Part shown: positions 61,460-64,000 of the stretch, one piece after another
Layout of the letters: every line of letters begins with the position of its first letter
Position numbering within the stretch: the stretch's first letter is position 1
DNA from: Bacillota bacterium
GTDB lineage: Bacteria; Bacteroidota; Bacteroidia; Bacteroidales; Bacteroidaceae
Direction of reading: 5' to 3'
Assembly: GCA_023664625.1 (NCBI GenBank)
Contig: JAMPFD010000001.1
Span: forward strand, 62,001-126,000
Length of the DNA: 64,000 nt
Translations under genes and position numbers: made by a program
Notes under the pieces: generated by a model
What the model was told of the DNA's origin: nothing
The model's database searches: none
Seen by the model: only the letters and a program-made list of their open reading frames with translations

Positions 61460-62974
61460 ATGAAGATATTCACAAGCAAGCAGATCCACGAATTAGACAC
61501 TTATACGACAGAGCATGAGCCTGTCCTTTCCATAGACCTCATGGAGCGTGCCGCCACGGCACTGACCCTGGCCATTACGAGAAGATGGGCCCCCTCAACT
61601 CCCGTGACGGTCTTTGCCGGGCCGGGCAACAATGGCGGAGATGCCCTTGCCGTGGCAAGGATGCTGGCAGAGAGACAGTACAGCGTCACTGTCTATCTCT
61701 TCAACATCAAGGACAGCCTCAGCGATGACTGTCATACGAACAAGACAAGGCTGATGGATTCAGCACATCTTAAGCAGTTCCAAGAGGTCAGGGACACCTT
61801 TGACCCTCCCGCACTTACAGAAGAGACGCTCGTTGTCGACGGACTTTTCGGCTCGGGGCTTAACAAACCGCTCGGCGGAGGCTTTGCATCACTGGTCGGC
61901 TACATCAATGCTTCAGGAAGCACGGTGGTCAGCATAGACCTGCCTTCCGGCCTCATGGCAGAGGACAACACATACAACATCCACTCAAACATAATCCGTG
62001 CCGACCTCACACTGACTCTCCAGACAAAGAAACTGTGCATGTACTTCTCCGACTGCCATCACTTTCTCGGCGAGATAGAGGTCCTTGACATCGGACTTTC
62101 AGAAGAATGGATGCGGAGCACCTATTCTCCGTTTACCGTCATGGAACGTGAGAACATCATGTCCCTGCTAAGGAGGCGCAACGATTTCGCACATAAGGGT
62201 ACAATGGGGCACGCCCTTGTCATTGCCGGCTCCTACGGCATGGCAGGCGCGGCAGTACTTGCCACAAAGGCGTGCCTGCGCTCCGGAGCAGGAAAAGTGA
62301 CGGCACATATCCCTGACCGCAACTATGACATTATGCAGATTTCCGTCCCTGAGGCAATCGTCCATATCGACAAGGACGAATACTGCTTCTCCGAACCGGT
62401 GGATTCCGACGGCTATAACGCCATAGCAATAGGTCCCGGCTTAGGACAGCGTGACACTACTGCGGTGGCTCTCATATCCCAGATAAAGCGTACCATGAAG
62501 CCGATGGTCCTCGATGCCGATGCACTGAACATTCTCGGCTGCCGCAGAGCATGGCTGCAACAGCTCCCGCAGGGCGTGGTGCTCACTCCTCACCCCAAGG
62601 AATTCGACCGTCTGGACGGCTCTGACAACAGCAGTGACTTCGAGCGTTTTGCCAAAGCACGAGAGATGGCCCAGCGACTGCAGGTCTATATCCTCCTGAA
62701 AGGCCACTACTCCATGCTCTGCCAGCCTGACGGCTCGGTGATATTCAACTCCACGGGGAACAGCGGCATGGCGACAGCCGGCAGCGGTGACGTCCTGACC
62801 GGCATCATAGTGGGACTCATGGCACGTGGCTATCCGCAGGCGGCGGCAGTGGCTACGGGAATGCACCTTCATGGTCTCGCCGGGGACATAGCCGCCATGG
62901 AGAAAGGCCGTGAGAGCCTCATCGCAACAGACATCATAGAGGCTCTGCCAAAGGCATTCATGGCATTGGCTTAA
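61460..62974 (+). CDS. nnr: Bifunctional NAD(P)HX epimerase/dehydratase
   Basis: 504 residues. The N-terminal YjeF epimerase (about 1-215) has VFAGPGNNGGDALAVARML; the C-terminal dehydratase (about 225-500) has VLTPHPKEFDRL and GSGDVLTGIIVGLMARGYPQ. It repairs hydrated NADH and NADPH. It is followed 68 bp later by menA. Confidence 0.93.
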   Translation: MKIFTSKQIHELDTYTTEHEPVLSIDLMERAATALTLAITRRWAPSTPVTVFAGPGNNGGDALAVARMLAERQYSVTVYLFNIKDSLSDDCHTNKTRLMDSAHLKQFQEVRDTFDPPALTEETLVVDGLFGSGLNKPLGGGFASLVGYINASGSTVVSIDLPSGLMAEDNTYNIHSNIIRADLTLTLQTKKLCMYFSDCHHFLGEIEVLDIGLSEEWMRSTYSPFTVMERENIMSLLRRRNDFAHKGTMGHALVIAGSYGMAGAAVLATKACLRSGAGKVTAHIPDRNYDIMQISVPEAIVHIDKDEYCFSEPVDSDGYNAIAIGPGLGQRDTTAVALISQIKRTMKPMVLDADALNILGCRRAWLQQLPQGVVLTPHPKEFDRLDGSDNSSDFERFAKAREMAQRLQVYILLKGHYSMLCQPDGSVIFNSTGNSGMATAGSGDVLTGIIVGLMARGYPQAAAVATGMHLHGLAGDIAAMEKGRESLIATDIIEALPKAFMALA

Positions 62975-63042
62975 GAGCCGGCGACAGGACATTGGCTTAT
63001 AAAAACCTTCAACATTCAATAAAAAAAAGAAATAATAAAAAA

Positions 63043-63939
63043 ATGGAAAAGAAACATTCTCTCCGGGAATGGCTGATAGCCGTACGCCCTTGGTCGTTCC
63101 CTGCTTCTGCCATGCCTGTCATGGTGACGCTTGCATATCTTTATTGGACAGGAACGGAACTGAACATGCTAAATGGCGTATGGGCACTTGCCAACATCAT
63201 AATATTCCATGCAGCAGGCAATACGTGGAGTGACTATTTCGACTACAGGAAAGGAGTTGATGCCCAAGACACCTACGGATCCCGTACCATGACGGACGGC
63301 ATGTTCCTCCCGGCTGAGATAAAGCGGCTTGCTGTCGGCTTGCTTGCAGTGGCAGTGGCAGGCGGGCTGATGCTGGCATTCCGCACCGGATGGCCGCTGG
63401 TATGGATCGGGCTGGGCGGCTTTGCGTGCACAGTCTTCTATCCGGTACTGAAATATAATGCCCTTGGCGACGTATGCATATTCTTTGCCTACGCCTTGCT
63501 GCCAATGCTCGGCACGGCATATGTCGCAGCCGGCGCAATTGACTTGACGGCAATGTGGACGGCTGTTCCCGTGGGACTGATAACCGTTGCCATCCTGCAT
63601 GCCAACAACTCGCGTGACGTGACGACGGATAAGCGGGCGCACATACATACCCTTGCCATGCTGGTCGGCAACCGCACATCCATAGTTCTCTATTGGGCGG
63701 AAGTGCTGCTGCCGTTTGTATGGGTAGCGTTCTGTGCCGCTACCGGTCTGTTCCCTCTATGGACCTTATTGGTACTCCCTGCACTTATTCCTGCCTCAGC
63801 GAACGTGCGCATGATGGCCGGCCTTACCGGCAAGGGCGGAGAGGCTGTCGCCGGACTTGACGAGGCAACGGCTAAACTGCAATTAGTCTTCGGGCTGCTG
63901 TTCACCGTATCGTTCCTGATAGCCGTATGGACAAGGTAA
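63043..63939 (+). CDS. menA: 1,4-dihydroxy-2-naphthoate polyprenyltransferase
   Basis: 298 residues with about eight membrane helices. The UbiA-type Asp motifs are SDYFDYRKGVD and NNSRDVTTDKRAHIHTLAML. It attaches the isoprenoid chain in menaquinone synthesis. I start at ATG 63043 (MEKKHSLREWLIAVRPWSFP); the longer frame to 62992 is unlikely. Confidence 0.92.
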   Translation: MEKKHSLREWLIAVRPWSFPASAMPVMVTLAYLYWTGTELNMLNGVWALANIIIFHAAGNTWSDYFDYRKGVDAQDTYGSRTMTDGMFLPAEIKRLAVGLLAVAVAGGLMLAFRTGWPLVWIGLGGFACTVFYPVLKYNALGDVCIFFAYALLPMLGTAYVAAGAIDLTAMWTAVPVGLITVAILHANNSRDVTTDKRAHIHTLAMLVGNRTSIVLYWAEVLLPFVWVAFCAATGLFPLWTLLVLPALIPASANVRMMAGLTGKGGEAVAGLDEATAKLQLVFGLLFTVSFLIAVWTR

Positions 63940-64000
63940 GCCGCATATGGTTCTCACTCGGGCTGGCCGCTGTGCTGTGGACGATAATGTTCTCCCCATG
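63927..64000 (+). CDS. Membrane protein (partial, runs off the window)
   Basis: ATG 63927 overlaps the menA end by 13 bp and is open to the edge: MDKVSRIWFSLGLAAVLWTI, then MFSP. It looks like the first helix of a membrane protein. A CPBP-type protease is possible in this place after menA, but too little is visible to say. Confidence 0.5.
   Translation, partial: MDKVSRIWFSLGLAAVLWTIMFSP

Overview
The window looks like a chromosome segment of a Bacteroidales bacterium, most like a Prevotellaceae-type genome. The evidence is the gene order tig-clpP-clpX-recQ, the OstA-like LptA protein, the MlaEF pair, the lack of strong Shine-Dalgarno sites before most genes, and many promoters with the Bacteroidetes -7 box TAnnTTTG. 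The species cannot be named from sequence alone.

Positions 1-4300 hold an AT-rich, leftward operon for a ribosomally made, modified peptide. It encodes a 60-residue Cys-rich precursor with CXXX repeats, two radical SAM/SPASM proteins (one split by a frameshift), a ClpP-like protease, a Cys-rich zinc-finger-like lipoprotein and the start of an ABC exporter. Just upstream, perfect 20-bp inverted repeats (4105-4124 and 4274-4293) enclose a segment with one good promoter box, and a tyrosine recombinase of the Bacteroides invertase type lies beside it. I read this as a phase-variable promoter switch, with the promoter pointing away from the operon (OFF) in this copy.

Positions 4.3-19.8 kb are mobile DNA in two units, all transcribed leftward. 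Unit A (5.5-14.9 kb) has a mobilization trio (RHH accessory protein, relaxase, membrane protein), a structured region that may be oriT, two small HTH proteins, an AAA/DUF234 ATPase and a full tyrosine integrase. Unit B (15.2-19.8 kb) has a RecA-fold ATPase, an HTH protein, a membrane protein, an integrase broken by an internal deletion, and a zinc-finger protein with four HTH modules. Helically phased arrays of four AACC-type repeats lie upstream of three of its transcription units. Two of them have identical geometry to the -7 box.

Positions 19.8-64 kb are ordinary chromosome of about 50% GC: an AAA ATPase/DUF4435 pair resembling PARIS, an EamA transporter, a CPA2 antiporter, lolD, cvfB, comEC, tRNA-Val, a glutaredoxin/flavin reductase/PAS/alcohol dehydrogenase operon, the leftward quality-control block (tig, clpP, clpX, recQ, guaB, two parvulin-type isomerases, ostA, mutL), mlaEF, a TolC/HlyD/ABC-2 efflux operon, an M23 protein, pgeF, obgE, adk, hpt, nnr and menA.

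Four intergenic gaps (20.8, 32.8, 46.8 and 60.6 kb) each carry four tandem units of exactly 22 bp built on a GGTNACC core. A diverged 22-bp array lies at 37.1 kb. I do not recognise this repeat family.
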